This document shows, one piece after another, positions 44,444-53,989 of a DNA stretch of 64,000 bases. The notes under the pieces are model-generated. The model ran no database searches. It was given only the letters and a program-made list of their open reading frames with translations, and was not told where the DNA came from. The stretch covers positions 682,001 to 746,000 of the forward strand of contig OY752153.1 in NCBI GenBank assembly GCA_963573315.1. The letters are read 5' to 3'. A program made the translations under genes and the position numbers. The first letter of the stretch is position 1, and each line of letters opens with the position of its first letter. The DNA comes from Entomortierella parvispora (Eukaryota; Mortierellomycota; Mortierellomycetes; Mortierellales; Mortierellaceae).

Positions 44444-45827
44444 TTGTGTGATGTGGAGTGTGAATCAAATCGAGATGGGCGAAGGGAGTAATTTGATGCG
44501 ACGGAGGAGGGAGAAGAGAAAGAAAGAAAAAAAAAAAAAAGGGAGCGAGATGGAGCAAAGTGTGCAAAAAAAAAAAAAAAAAAGAATAGGCGTTGAGCAG
44601 CGCTTTTATGCCGTGTGGTGGGCGGTGGTGTGTGCCTGGGACAGAGAGACAAGACAAAGAGACAGAGACAGAGACATGCACAAGACAACACCGACAGAGA
44701 CACCCGCCCCACCCGCACGCAGGCTGGGCCACAGCCCGCAGTCTATTTTTGCCGCCTGCTTTGCACATTGTTCTCCCCTTGCGTACTCGCAATGTACAGT
44801 AGATCCCACGGGTAAGGCTCCCTTTGCTGCTCTCTTGCTGTCTCTCTTTATCGCTCTTTTGCTCTGCAATTTGCGCCTCATGCTCATAACCGCACGCCCA
44901 ATCCTCGCCGCTGTGGCTGGGCTACAGCCGTTGCTCCCTGTCTTCAGCCACAGCCTTTCCCATGCTTCCAGAGTCTAAACACCCTTGATCTTGTTGCCAA
45001 GACAACAAGTCTACGGTACATGTAGTCCACTGAAGCAAAGCATCATTCCCTGGAAATTCAGCCCGGTCCCTCACCCTGATCGACTGTTTGTCAGCCGTCT
45101 GCCTTGCCTGTTGCATTGCAGGAGCCCTTTTCTCGGTACCGGTGCTTGAATTCCTCTCTTCGAAGGTTCCGCTTTACTTTCTTTGTTTTCTTTTTCTTTC
45201 TGATGCTCTATTTTGCTTGTGCTACCGCCGCCCTTGTCAAGCGACCTCATTTTTCACTGCGAACTGAAAACGCATATGACAAGGATGGCCTCTGCTCTGT
45301 TACTGTAGTCTACAATAAGAAGACTGATTTCTGGAGAATCGCCCCAGAGGGCTGTGCAACGCCCAGCCCTAATTTTAGAACATCATCACCGATTTATATT
45401 AAATAACCTGGCCACTTAATTAGTCGTCAGGGGTCCCTCCATCTTGAAATCTACAGGCTACATATCGCTGTGTTGCCGGGAGGGTTTACGGTGCCAAGTG
45501 ATTGAGCTTTTCAAAGAACGGAAATTGAGGGATATTTTCTAGTCCACATGGCCCTCGATTTCTATTTCGAGGTACATGACAAGTTATCAGGGGTGAGCAT
45601 GAGTCGTCATTCCACCTAACTTGAGCTCCACTTAGGCTCCACTCTGGTTCCGCCTTGGACAATGAGCAGAAGAAAGTGTGCACAGCAAAGGTGGTGCATG
45701 ATACGCCTTGTTGAAATTACTGTAATCTGGGCGTAAGGAACGTGATGGTTGCACAACAGTCACCCCGCATTGCTCATCTTCACTTCATCGACATCATCGT
45801 CGTCATCATCATCATATCATCATCAAC
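44444..45827. other. Long intergenic region, low complexity at left
   Basis: 44500-44585 is A-rich and purine-rich, and 44640-44700 contains AGACA-type repeats. A plus-strand open frame with an ATG at 45203 would encode a 67-residue hydrophobic-start peptide with two later cysteines; support is weak. Immediately before the F-box gene lies a TCATCATC-rich stretch at 45788-45828. Confidence 0.45.
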
Positions 45828-46841
45828 ATGACGTTCCATCCTTTCACTGCTGTCCTACTCCAACGAGAGGAGTTGAATGACCCCGACACCCCAGACGTCG
45901 TCACTGCTCCCCTTGTTGCCGAGCCCGAGCGAACCTTGGCGATGGAACTCCCGGAGGTGCTGGAGCAAATCTTTGAGAACCTCTCAAACTCGGATCTGGT
46001 GCACTGTTTGACCGTCTGCAAGGCCTGGTTTGAACCCTCTGCCCGCAAAATATGGGTTCATCTCAGTGTCAAGAATTGGTCCCACCCAAGCGTCGTCCAA
46101 TTTGGCCACAAGTATGCCCACCACATCCAGGACCTTTATTGTGGACCCGGGGCCAGCCTCGCCCCCTTTACAAATGCTACGCAAAGCAATTTGAGGTTAC
46201 GGATCTTTCAGCCACCATTACTGACCTCGGATAACATGGAGCAGGCGCTCGCAACGGTAACGCGTATCAAGGGCACAGTCGAGGATTTGACCCTTAAATT
46301 TGCTCATGTCAATGACGACCTTCACGAGGCCTTCTTGGCCACAATTCAGCAGCTCCAAAAATTGAAATCTTTGGTCCTTCACAAAGCACGCGTACAACAT
46401 GAGCTGTTCGAACGATTTTTGGAACAGGCACCAAAGACCTTGGAGTATCTGAGCTACGAAGGCTGCTGGGTGACAACAGGATCCATGCAATCTTATGAGA
46501 GACTGACGCCAGAGACTCCAACCAACAACTTGAAGCATCTTAGGGTCACTGGTCCCCAGCATGGCTTTGACACAGTCCTCAGCATTACACGGTATACCCC
46601 CCTGCTAGAATCGTTAGTCCTTTCGGACAAGATGCAGCCATATTTTGACGTGCGAGCCAGAAACCAATCTTTGAGAGAGTTTAAGCGGCTCTTGCCTGTT
46701 CAATGTCCCTTGCTGACAGACCTGACCATGGTCACGTTGGCTACAGTTGATCGCGAGGGATTCAAGTTGCTTTTGGAAGCTGTTCCTAACATTCGGTACT
46801 TCACCACAACTCAGAGACATCCAACAGACTTTAATGCGTAA
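45828..46841 (+). CDS. F-box / LRR-type protein, C-terminus cut by an in-frame stop
   Basis: 337 residues. The F-box lies at about residues 39-80 (ELPEVLEQIFENLSNSDLVH, then CLTVCKAWFEPSARKIWVHL), followed by irregular LRRs (VEDLTLKFAHV, LKSLVLHKARV, LEYLSYEGCWV, LLESLVLSDKM, LLTDLTMVTLA). A TAA at 46839 ends the frame, but the same frame then stays open for another 145 codons of LRR-like sequence, so the gene is probably a recently truncated allele, or ends naturally with unused downstream coding-like DNA. An intron that would bridge the stop was sought and rejected on phase and length. Role as an SCF substrate receptor is inferred from the F-box. The gene has no introns. Confidence 0.8.
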   Translation: MTFHPFTAVLLQREELNDPDTPDVVTAPLVAEPERTLAMELPEVLEQIFENLSNSDLVHCLTVCKAWFEPSARKIWVHLSVKNWSHPSVVQFGHKYAHHIQDLYCGPGASLAPFTNATQSNLRLRIFQPPLLTSDNMEQALATVTRIKGTVEDLTLKFAHVNDDLHEAFLATIQQLQKLKSLVLHKARVQHELFERFLEQAPKTLEYLSYEGCWVTTGSMQSYERLTPETPTNNLKHLRVTGPQHGFDTVLSITRYTPLLESLVLSDKMQPYFDVRARNQSLREFKRLLPVQCPLLTDLTMVTLATVDREGFKLLLEAVPNIRYFTTTQRHPTDFNA

Positions 46842-47279
46842 CAATTGCTGAAAACATATCAGATGTTCATGTTTTCTAATATGGGGACTTTAGGTGCGAC
46901 CGTAGGTCCCGAGCTGCAGTCGCTTACCGTGGAGTCGGCAGTTGTTCTGGCGCTCATCTCGACTGAAGTCTTGACAATGTTCCCAAAGCTGAAGCACCTA
47001 AAATTGGTGGAGACCGGCGTCCATGTGGACGACTCCACGGTCGTGAACTGGGTATGTAACGATCTCGAGACTCTGGAGATGGTGGCAATCGGACCTAGGG
47101 ACTGGACACCTCCTGAATCGCACGCAGAGTGGATCAAAAAAAGCAAGGGCATGCCATCGGTTGAAGCAGATTTCATCCGCAAGGGTAATCAATTCCGTCT
47201 CTTTGAAAAGTTTGTTGCAAAGGTCAAAGATCTGCCAAAGTTGGAAAAGCACCATATCGAGTTTTATAGCTTTCAATAG
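46842..47279 (+). pseudogene. In-frame continuation of the F-box/LRR gene after TAA
   Basis: Directly after the TAA, the same frame encodes 145 residues with LRR features (GPELQSLTVESAVVLALIS, FPKLKHLKLVETGV, LETLEMVAIGPRDW) and a typical C-terminal end (LPKLEKHHIEFYSFQ) before TAG. It was most likely the C-terminus of the upstream gene. It ends 16 bp from the convergent stop of the next gene. Confidence 0.75.
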
Positions 47280-47295
47280 TCGATAAAATGATTAT

Positions 47296-50088
47296 TTAGC
47301 CCTGAAATCGATGGGACGGAGGAATACTGACACGGAGTCGTGGCATACGATCTTTCAAAGACTTTAAATGAGGCGCAACAGACCTCACATACGAAAAGTC
47401 GCCATCATAACCAGAAGACTCTATGTTTCGTTGTAACCTTGCGGCTTGGCGACGTTGGTTTGCCAAGGTAAGGTGTCTTGGAAATCGGGGATGACCCGCC
47501 GACGAATCACCGTTTTTCAAAAACACTCCGTTGGGATCATAGCAAGCCTGTATCAAGGGATCCTCAGCTCGTCGTGAGATGAGTTCAATCACTTCCAAAT
47601 GGGGCCAATGTCTGGAAATCCATTCAAACTCGGCTTTGCCCATCTTGTCCTTACGCAGAGATCTATCCTGACGGAACGACCCTCGTAGTTCACGAAGATG
47701 AGTGAGGCCGGCTAATGCAGAGAGGTATCCGCCGCTTTGGGTGTTTGTCTTTTCTTTGCTCAAGTTTTGGTGACCGAACGGTTGAGAGGCCTGCCATCTC
47801 AGGCCATGGTCCTGGTCTGGCGCATTTTGCAGCGACTGTGCGAGGCTCCCAAGCTCATCTGCAGAGTTCAATTTGAGCCATCCGGGAAAATTGAGATCTC
47901 TATAGTCTCGCCAGAGTTCGCCCCCCCCATGTTCCGCTGCTGTATATCTAGTTGCAATTCGTAAATCCAAGACTCTCAACTCAGTCAACCGTCCAATCTT
48001 GCGGCATAGACGCTCTAGTGCGCTTGCCGAGGCACATCCTGGACCCAGATCAATATTGTCAGAAAGGGCCATAGTCTCCGCAGACAGTGTCGTACCTCCT
48101 CCATTTGCGTTGCCTGCAGGTGTTGGTCGAGTCTGCTGAGGATCAACGGTCAACTTTAAAAACCGCATCTTGCTGCATACCCAACGTACGACGACAGCAT
48201 CGCCTAATCCAATAGCACACTGACTGGGAGTAATACCATCAACTTCCAAATGCTCTAGGCCAGAGCAAAGGCTTAGAATCGCCTGAAGGGTTGCACTCCT
48301 GACGCCAAGGCATCGAGTAAATCGAATCACCGTGAGGAAGGGTGTTGGATGTGGAGACGCCCGAGATGACGAAAATGCTGTAGTGCTTGCACAAAGCTTT
48401 GCATGACGCTCGATCGCTCGCATCAAGTTACCGTCTTGATCACGGAAGTTGTGAAATTGAAGGTTCTGGACAGTGAAGTCGTCATCCATCGACTCTCGTT
48501 CCAAAGATTGAGCTTGACTACGAATTAGCTCCATCGCAGATTGGCGATGTTGAGGTAAGTGCCTTGGCAAGACCTGCGCTCGGCCTTCAGAGATCTGATT
48601 CATTAGGGCTACCACCTCCAGGTTCAACTCCACCTGGGTCTCCAAAACCACAAGGTTTCTCAATCGTGGGCAGTAGTCCTGAACTGACTGAGACATAATC
48701 TCCACGTCATCTGAGGTCTCCGTACGGGGAACGTTCAGGGATTCCAGGGCTGGACATTGCTTTAAAATAGCCCGCAAAAGATCACCTGGGTATCCAAAAT
48801 CCATCGAAGGCAGTTGGAGAAGCTTTAGACGAAGTAGCGGCACCATCCGAGCGGAGATAGGTCGATCCCATAACGAATCCAGCTCCCAGTCCAGATCACC
48901 AAAGGCGCGGCTGTCGCGAGCAAGCCGATTAGGGTCAAGGAACTTTCCGTGTGGTTCTATAAAGCTATTTTCCACATTGACATTTTCGCCGTTGCTCTCG
49001 AAATAACGTGTTTTGTTGACAGTCAGATCCATCAAAGGAGCCTGGTTGTCAATGCTGAATCTCATGATGATTGACTCCAAGGACTTTGCAGGACATGCGA
49101 AAAAGATGACTCTGCAGGCTTGAAGTGGTACTGACCCACTATTGAAGGTGTTGATCTCAAACTGTTGTAAACAGTCCAAGTGTGGGAGAGTTTGGGCCAA
49201 AACGCGCACCACGGAGGCGTTCTCCAAATCAAGTCCATGGAGTGTGAGACGCGTCAGCAACGTCGACACTTGAGATTGTTCAGTTAAGGGTCGTGGGCAA
49301 GCTGGCTGTAGTCGATTACTAGGAGAGGTGGCCGTTATTATAGAATCACTCGCTTGAAGTATCGATGCCTGCAAAAGGCATTGAAGCACCCACAGGACTT
49401 TGAGTGACGAAGACGCTGTCTCTGGAGGAGACGACTCTCGCGCAATGGCACATTCAAACTGTCGGAGTCGGGCAAGCGGCGCCAGCGGCTGAACATCCGC
49501 CTCTGGTCGGTTGAGACGAGGCCGTCTCTTCAAGAGATTCTCAAATGCAAATCTCTTTTCCGTGTCATTGGTCTTGAAGTATGAGCCATCATCAGCAATC
49601 AAGACTGGTGCAAAAGAGTCCATGGCCAGCCACTGGTCCAAATAGGAGGTCAGAGAGTCGAAATACGCGTCCTGAAACACGTTTCGACTCTTAAGCGAGA
49701 AGACCCTATCCACATTTCTGGCCAGAGCTGCCATAGCCTCCCGGGAGCTGACAAAAACTCTGTCGGACATGGACTGACGTTGCAGATCGTGAAATAACCG
49801 GCGGTCGTCCAAAAAGTAGTACTCGTGAGCAGTGCCTGACGAGAACGGAAGCGACTCCAAGGACATGAATGGAGAGACGAAACCGGGCGACAACTCACTG
49901 TCCTCACGATGCTGCTCCTGGCATGACAAAAAATCGAGGCAACTGGACCAAAAGTATGCCTGCACGACGGCGTGAAGAGACCTGTCGACTCTCATTAGCT
50001 GCAGCTGGTCACGTCGCCCAAGATGGAGGGTAAGGCATTCGATGAGTTCCGGAGTCTGGAAGAAGACTCTGCACGCATTAGTAGACAT
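47296..50088 (-). CDS. Large F-box-like / LRR protein
   Basis: A single exon of 930 codons on the minus strand. The ATG at 50088 was preferred because upstream in-frame residues come from a poly(A) tract and promoter sequence. Residues about 12-50 (QTPELIECLTLHLGRRDQLQ, LMRVDRSLHAVVQAYFW) fit an F-box-like helix pair. The remainder is a very long irregular LRR solenoid (LTRLTLHGLDLENASVVRVL, LRNLVVLETQVELNLEVVAL, LEHLEVDGITPSQ, MRFLKLTV, LRVLDLRIAT). The C-terminal LRRs include a conserved LSALAGLTHLRELRGSF block seen in many early-diverging fungal paralogues. Likely an SCF-type adaptor; no ligand inferred. It is longer than the other LRR genes of this window. A CACGTG site lies at 50253 in its promoter. 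Confidence 0.85.
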   Translation of the reverse strand: MSTNACRVFFQTPELIECLTLHLGRRDQLQLMRVDRSLHAVVQAYFWSSCLDFLSCQEQHREDSELSPGFVSPFMSLESLPFSSGTAHEYYFLDDRRLFHDLQRQSMSDRVFVSSREAMAALARNVDRVFSLKSRNVFQDAYFDSLTSYLDQWLAMDSFAPVLIADDGSYFKTNDTEKRFAFENLLKRRPRLNRPEADVQPLAPLARLRQFECAIARESSPPETASSSLKVLWVLQCLLQASILQASDSIITATSPSNRLQPACPRPLTEQSQVSTLLTRLTLHGLDLENASVVRVLAQTLPHLDCLQQFEINTFNSGSVPLQACRVIFFACPAKSLESIIMRFSIDNQAPLMDLTVNKTRYFESNGENVNVENSFIEPHGKFLDPNRLARDSRAFGDLDWELDSLWDRPISARMVPLLRLKLLQLPSMDFGYPGDLLRAILKQCPALESLNVPRTETSDDVEIMSQSVQDYCPRLRNLVVLETQVELNLEVVALMNQISEGRAQVLPRHLPQHRQSAMELIRSQAQSLERESMDDDFTVQNLQFHNFRDQDGNLMRAIERHAKLCASTTAFSSSRASPHPTPFLTVIRFTRCLGVRSATLQAILSLCSGLEHLEVDGITPSQCAIGLGDAVVVRWVCSKMRFLKLTVDPQQTRPTPAGNANGGGTTLSAETMALSDNIDLGPGCASASALERLCRKIGRLTELRVLDLRIATRYTAAEHGGGELWRDYRDLNFPGWLKLNSADELGSLAQSLQNAPDQDHGLRWQASQPFGHQNLSKEKTNTQSGGYLSALAGLTHLRELRGSFRQDRSLRKDKMGKAEFEWISRHWPHLEVIELISRRAEDPLIQACYDPNGVFLKNGDSSAGHPRFPRHLTLANQRRQAARLQRNIESSGYDGDFSYVRSVAPHLKSLKDRMPRLRVSIPPSHRFQG

Positions 50089-50197
50089 GAGAGAATATGT
50101 TGTTTCCGAGAGACGAGTCAAGATGAGATGGAACACAGAGGTGAATGCGGTGCGAAAGGAATGAACGCCAAGGATGGACGACGACTGGTGGCAAAGC

Positions 50198-50198
<1 letters not shown>

Positions 50199-50230
<32 letters not shown>
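50199..50230. repeat. 32-nt poly(A) tract
   Basis: Uninterrupted A run between the F-box/LRR start and the TSR4 stop. No target-site duplication or retroposon body was seen next to it, so it is treated as a simple homopolymer. Confidence 0.9.
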
Positions 50231-50231
<1 letters not shown>

Positions 50232-50279
50232 GCGAGGGCAAACGCGCCGCAGCACGTGTCTGCTCTTTTTTTACTGTTA

Positions 50280-52143
50280 TTAGTCCTCGAACTGTGGTAG
50301 AGCAACTTCTTCAAAGTACCGGACGCTGCTGTCCTCTTCGTCAGCTGTCTTTCTGAAGCAATCTGAAATGCAACTGTACACCAGGACTGTGCCCCACTCC
50401 ATTCCAATTTCAAACGCCTGTGCGCCTTTTCTCTCTTGGCTAGCATTTTTCTCTTGCGCTGATAGGTACTCAGCTTTGGTTACATCCAACAACGACAAAA
50501 GGTTAGGCATGAGTTGGAAATCAAATCCGCGTGGACCTCCGCATGCTTGACAGCGCGGAATTCGGTGTGCTGATGGCTTTGTATGTTTGTACGAGTGCTG
50601 CTTGGTGTTGGGAGGCAACAGAAGCTGGGCTGTTGTGTCAGCGTACGTGAACAACATTGGCGTCCCGGGCATAAAGTCGTACCGAACACATTGCTCAGGC
50701 CAGAGTTGGACTCGCTCTGTAAACTTTTGAAAAGCCTTATCTACGCCCTTAGGAAGTGCTTGCTTTTCATAGGTTTCTCCGCCCCATGTTGCCGATCCTC
50801 CCTTCCCGCCTTTACTATCTCCCTGAGAGTCGTCTTCGTAATCTACCCCTTGCTCATCTGATTCATGGCCTTCCTCCAGCGCTAGGAGGTGTCCATATTT
50901 TTGTTTGATTTCCTCATCCAGTGCATCTTCGAGGACTTCGTCGGCGTGGTAAAGGTAATATGGCGAGAACCCTGATACTCCAGACCAGTCTCTGTCAATT
51001 GCTTCAACTTCGTCCTCCAGGATCTTGGCTGGTGTAGCTTCGGGTTTTGGAATATTTGACGAAGTGACGCTGGCAAACGAAGAAGATGAAGGCTGAGATG
51101 GTATTTGTGAGCTCGAACCGAATCCAGGCGGCGGGGCAAATGGACTGGACGATCCAACTCCCCCAGAAGGCTATAGTGGTGGAGAGAATTGAGTTAAACT
51201 TGATGGCAAGCACGCTACTCAAAGCATGGAGACCTTCTGGCGGTAGGTAGCTTACCGTGGCAAAAGGATTGCTGAATCCAGAATTTGCACCGCCAAAAAG
51301 GGCATTGCCCATATCAAATGCAGCCGGAGTTGCAAACGGCTATTACATCAAAATACCAGTCAGAGATAAAAGGACATTAACGCCTCTAATACGCATGCAT
51401 TACTTACATTGGCGGCTGGTAACGCAGTCGTTGCCGCAACGGAGGGCTTTGGCTTTTTTTCCAGCTTTTTAGCATACTCCTTGTTAAGCTTGAGTGCTCG
51501 GATAACCTTGAAGCTATTCCATATGAAAACGAGATGAGTCACTGATGCTCCTTTAGAAGGCTTTGAAGCCTGGGGGTTGTATTCACCACAGATCCCATTC
51601 TTACCTTCCCTTCTTCCGCATGCAGAGTCTTTGATTACATGCCCACACATATACCACACGATCGTACGGCGATTTCTCCAAGGGTACGTATGCTTGGAGG
51701 AGAAGGTACATTCTCTCCTTGCAGCAATCGCATATGCCAAACTTTGAAGGGGCTGGTCTGTCTTGATCCAGCCAGAGCTATAGTGTACGAGGATCGGCCG
51801 TTAGAACACGTTTCAATTTCCTCCTGTCATTCTAGACGCGCTGACCAAGGCATCGACATACAGGAACGCCACCAATCTTGGTGATGTATGGATCAGTGTC
51901 GTCGTTACGCTCCATAGGCGAGTCGGGCAGCCCCAGTAAGACCGGAGCCGAGGTAGCCTTCTTGCTGCTGCCTCCTTTGTTGCTCTTCTTGTCGTTAGTT
52001 GCGCCTTTGGCTGACTTTACATTCCCAGACTTGTTGCCAGCGCTGCTCAATGTCATGTTCTTGAATCCAAGAGTTGCCACATCCACAGTAGCCTTACTGG
52101 CGGATGTGCCTGCGTGTTTATTTCCCGATTGCTTTTTGTCCAT
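50280..52143 (-). CDS. TSR4: PDCD2 / TSR4 ribosomal-protein chaperone
   Basis: Five minus-strand exons, 52143-51862, 51777-51605, 51513-51408, 51339-51256 and 51170-50280, encode 511 residues. The N-terminal half has the PDCD2 fold: ITKIGGVPLWLDQ followed by the zinc-finger halves FGICDCCKERMYLLLQAYVP and YVWACNQRLC. A Ser/Phe/Gly/Pro linker (PFATPAAFDMGNALFGGANS) and an acidic stretch follow. The C-terminal PDCD2_C block has CVRYDFMPGTPMLFTY, CQACGGPRGFDFQLMPNLL and FEIGMEWGTVLVYSC. Yeast Tsr4 is the co-translational chaperone of uS5 (Rps2) and is needed for 40S maturation. Met 52143 starts at MDKKQSG; a longer in-frame start would add a spurious hydrophobic leader. It shares a 188-bp divergent promoter with THOC7. 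Confidence 0.92.
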
Positions 52144-52250
52144 GTCGACTGGGACTCCAGGGGAAGATGCATGCACCAGAGGAGGGACAAAGACGAAGGT
52201 GGACAAGGCAAGAAAAAAAAAGTGACTGCTTGTTGACAGCAAAGTTGATG

Positions 52251-52258
52251 ATCACGTG
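52251..52258. promoter_or_regulatory. E-box ATCACGTG in TSR4/THOC7 divergent promoter
   Basis: RTCACRTG match roughly central in the 188-bp bidirectional promoter, 108 bp before the TSR4 start and 74 bp before the THOC7 start. It is the same extended core as at 5849. Motif evidence only. Confidence 0.45.
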
Positions 52259-52331
52259 CGCACTCCGCTCCAAGTGAGTGTGAGTTAGTTGCATGTTCCA
52301 TCGACCATACTCTCAATCGATCAACACAAGG

Positions 52332-53600
52332 ATGGATCAAGAAGGTACGGCGGGGCAGACCTCTGTCCAAAAGAACAAGAGACACCACCTTTCAGGAATT
52401 GCCGTCTTCTAAAAACGTTGGTTGTATGGCGACCATTCTCCATCTAATCTTCTGATGTTTCTGTCGTTAGACAATATTATCAGGACGCGTCTTAGCGTTA
52501 ACGAGCGACCCCTTAGAAGACTCGCCACTCGCTATCAGAAATGGGCGACAAGCCTCGCTGATGGATCAGAGCAAGACATGTAATCAACCGGTGTAATTAA
52601 GGATAACCAAGGTCACAAAACAACTTTCTATCGTTGCTAACGGGTCCACTCTTTCGACATCTGCTACAGCGATGGAAGTTTAGAGTCTCTCCTACTTGAA
52701 ATCTCGTATTTTGAGCTAGGTCTATCGAAATCAAAACTAGTCATGGAGATGGCGGAAAGGGAACGAGTCCACTACGGCCAGGAACAACAAGGGATTCTAA
52801 GCAGTATCGTTGTATCCCAAGCAGAACTGGAGGATCTAGCACAGGAGTTGGAGGTTGCAAAGAGGGAAAGAACACACAAAATCCAGTACGATGAATTGGC
52901 GCTAGAGCTCGGAAAATTTCCGAGTAGAGAGGCTAGTCAAGCCTCAATCGCAGCACTGGAAGCAGAAATCCAGGAGCTTGAATGGGAGTCGAGGCAGCAA
53001 GACTTGGCGATGACGCAGAGAAAACAGCAGTTTGACATGGCCCTCCAATCCTTGGTGACGATGCAGGAATCAATTCAGCAAGAACAGCTCGATGTTGTTA
53101 AGCGTCAATTCTTGAAACGGACGACGCAAGAAGACGATGACGCTTTGGACGACGAAGAGGAAGGATTCGTCGAAACCCAAGGGGAGAGCGGTTCTACACA
53201 AATAGCAGAATCAGCGGCCGCCAAAGCTGCAACACCAGTAGCTGAGGAGCAGCAAGAACAACAACAATCGGAAGAGCAGCAGCCACCGTCTGCAGATGGA
53301 CTCGAACGGGTCTTGTCAATGGAGGGTCATCACCGTCACTCTTCATCATCAGATCGGTCAAGGAGAGGAGGATCGGAAAGCCCAAGGGATCTGGATTCAC
53401 CCAATATGAGTGTCATCGTTTCGGAGTCGTCAGGTGGCGGAGGCGACGTTTTTGTTGTTGACCTTCAAAACCACTCATCTTCGACCCCCGCAAACTTGTC
53501 TTTCTTGAACATGGACCAAACCAGCGCGCCCACACCGCCGTCAGGGTCACAGGCAAGCACTCCTAAAGCAGTAGATGAGAGTGCGTCAAGAAATATGTAG
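52332..53600 (+). CDS. THOC7: THO complex subunit 7 (THOC7-like)
   Basis: Three exons, 52332-52344, 52471-52579 and 52670-53600, encode 350 residues. The first exon is only 13 nt and supplies MDQE. Exon 2 gives the Thoc7 signature IIRTRLSVNERPLRRLATRY before a tryptophan. A long coiled coil (about residues 70-165; QAELEDLAQELEVAKRERTH, ALEAEIQELEWESRQ) is the family core, and the rest is a disordered acidic/Gln/Ser-rich tail longer than in animal THOC7. The THO complex couples RNA polymerase II transcription to mRNA processing and export in the nucleus. Divergent from TSR4. Confidence 0.9.
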
Positions 53601-53989
53601 CCGAGCAGCGAATAGATAATTGCTAAATAAAACTCCCATCCCACAGCAGGAATGTGTTTGCACAGAGGAACAATTCGTGAGAAAGTGGAAACAGTAGAAC
53701 AGGACACACCTGCACGGAAGAATCTGTCGGGTGGATCGAACGTCTGGGATGAGCCCGTGGCAAAGACACTAAAATCAGGGGAACAGGGACACCGACACTC
53801 TTTTGCCCCGCATTTTTCTTTGTCAACGCAGTAATTTGGGCGCGAGAGTAACAGCCCTGCGACTGATTCCCATGGAGAATCACTCCTCCACCTCCTCTCG
53901 TTACTCATCCTTTTTCAAATTGTCACTTGCATCGCCTTCGCCTACCGCCCCACCATTCGCTGGCGTGCAAAGAGCTCTACAGCATCAAC
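53601..53989. other. Intergenic: THOC7 3' end to tail-anchored gene
   Basis: THOC7 3' UTR (AAATAAAA at about 53625) and promoter of the next gene. No gene or structured RNA was recognised. Confidence 0.5.

Noticed and set aside
46838-46893. 56-nt intron to remove the TAA in the F-box gene
   Set aside because: GT-AG ends exist, but the junction shifts the downstream reading frame. A 25-nt alternative is too short to splice and is also out of phase.
50199-50230. Poly(A) run as the tail of a retroposon
   Set aside because: No retrotransposed body or flanking direct repeat. Similar A tracts occur throughout the intergenic DNA of the window.
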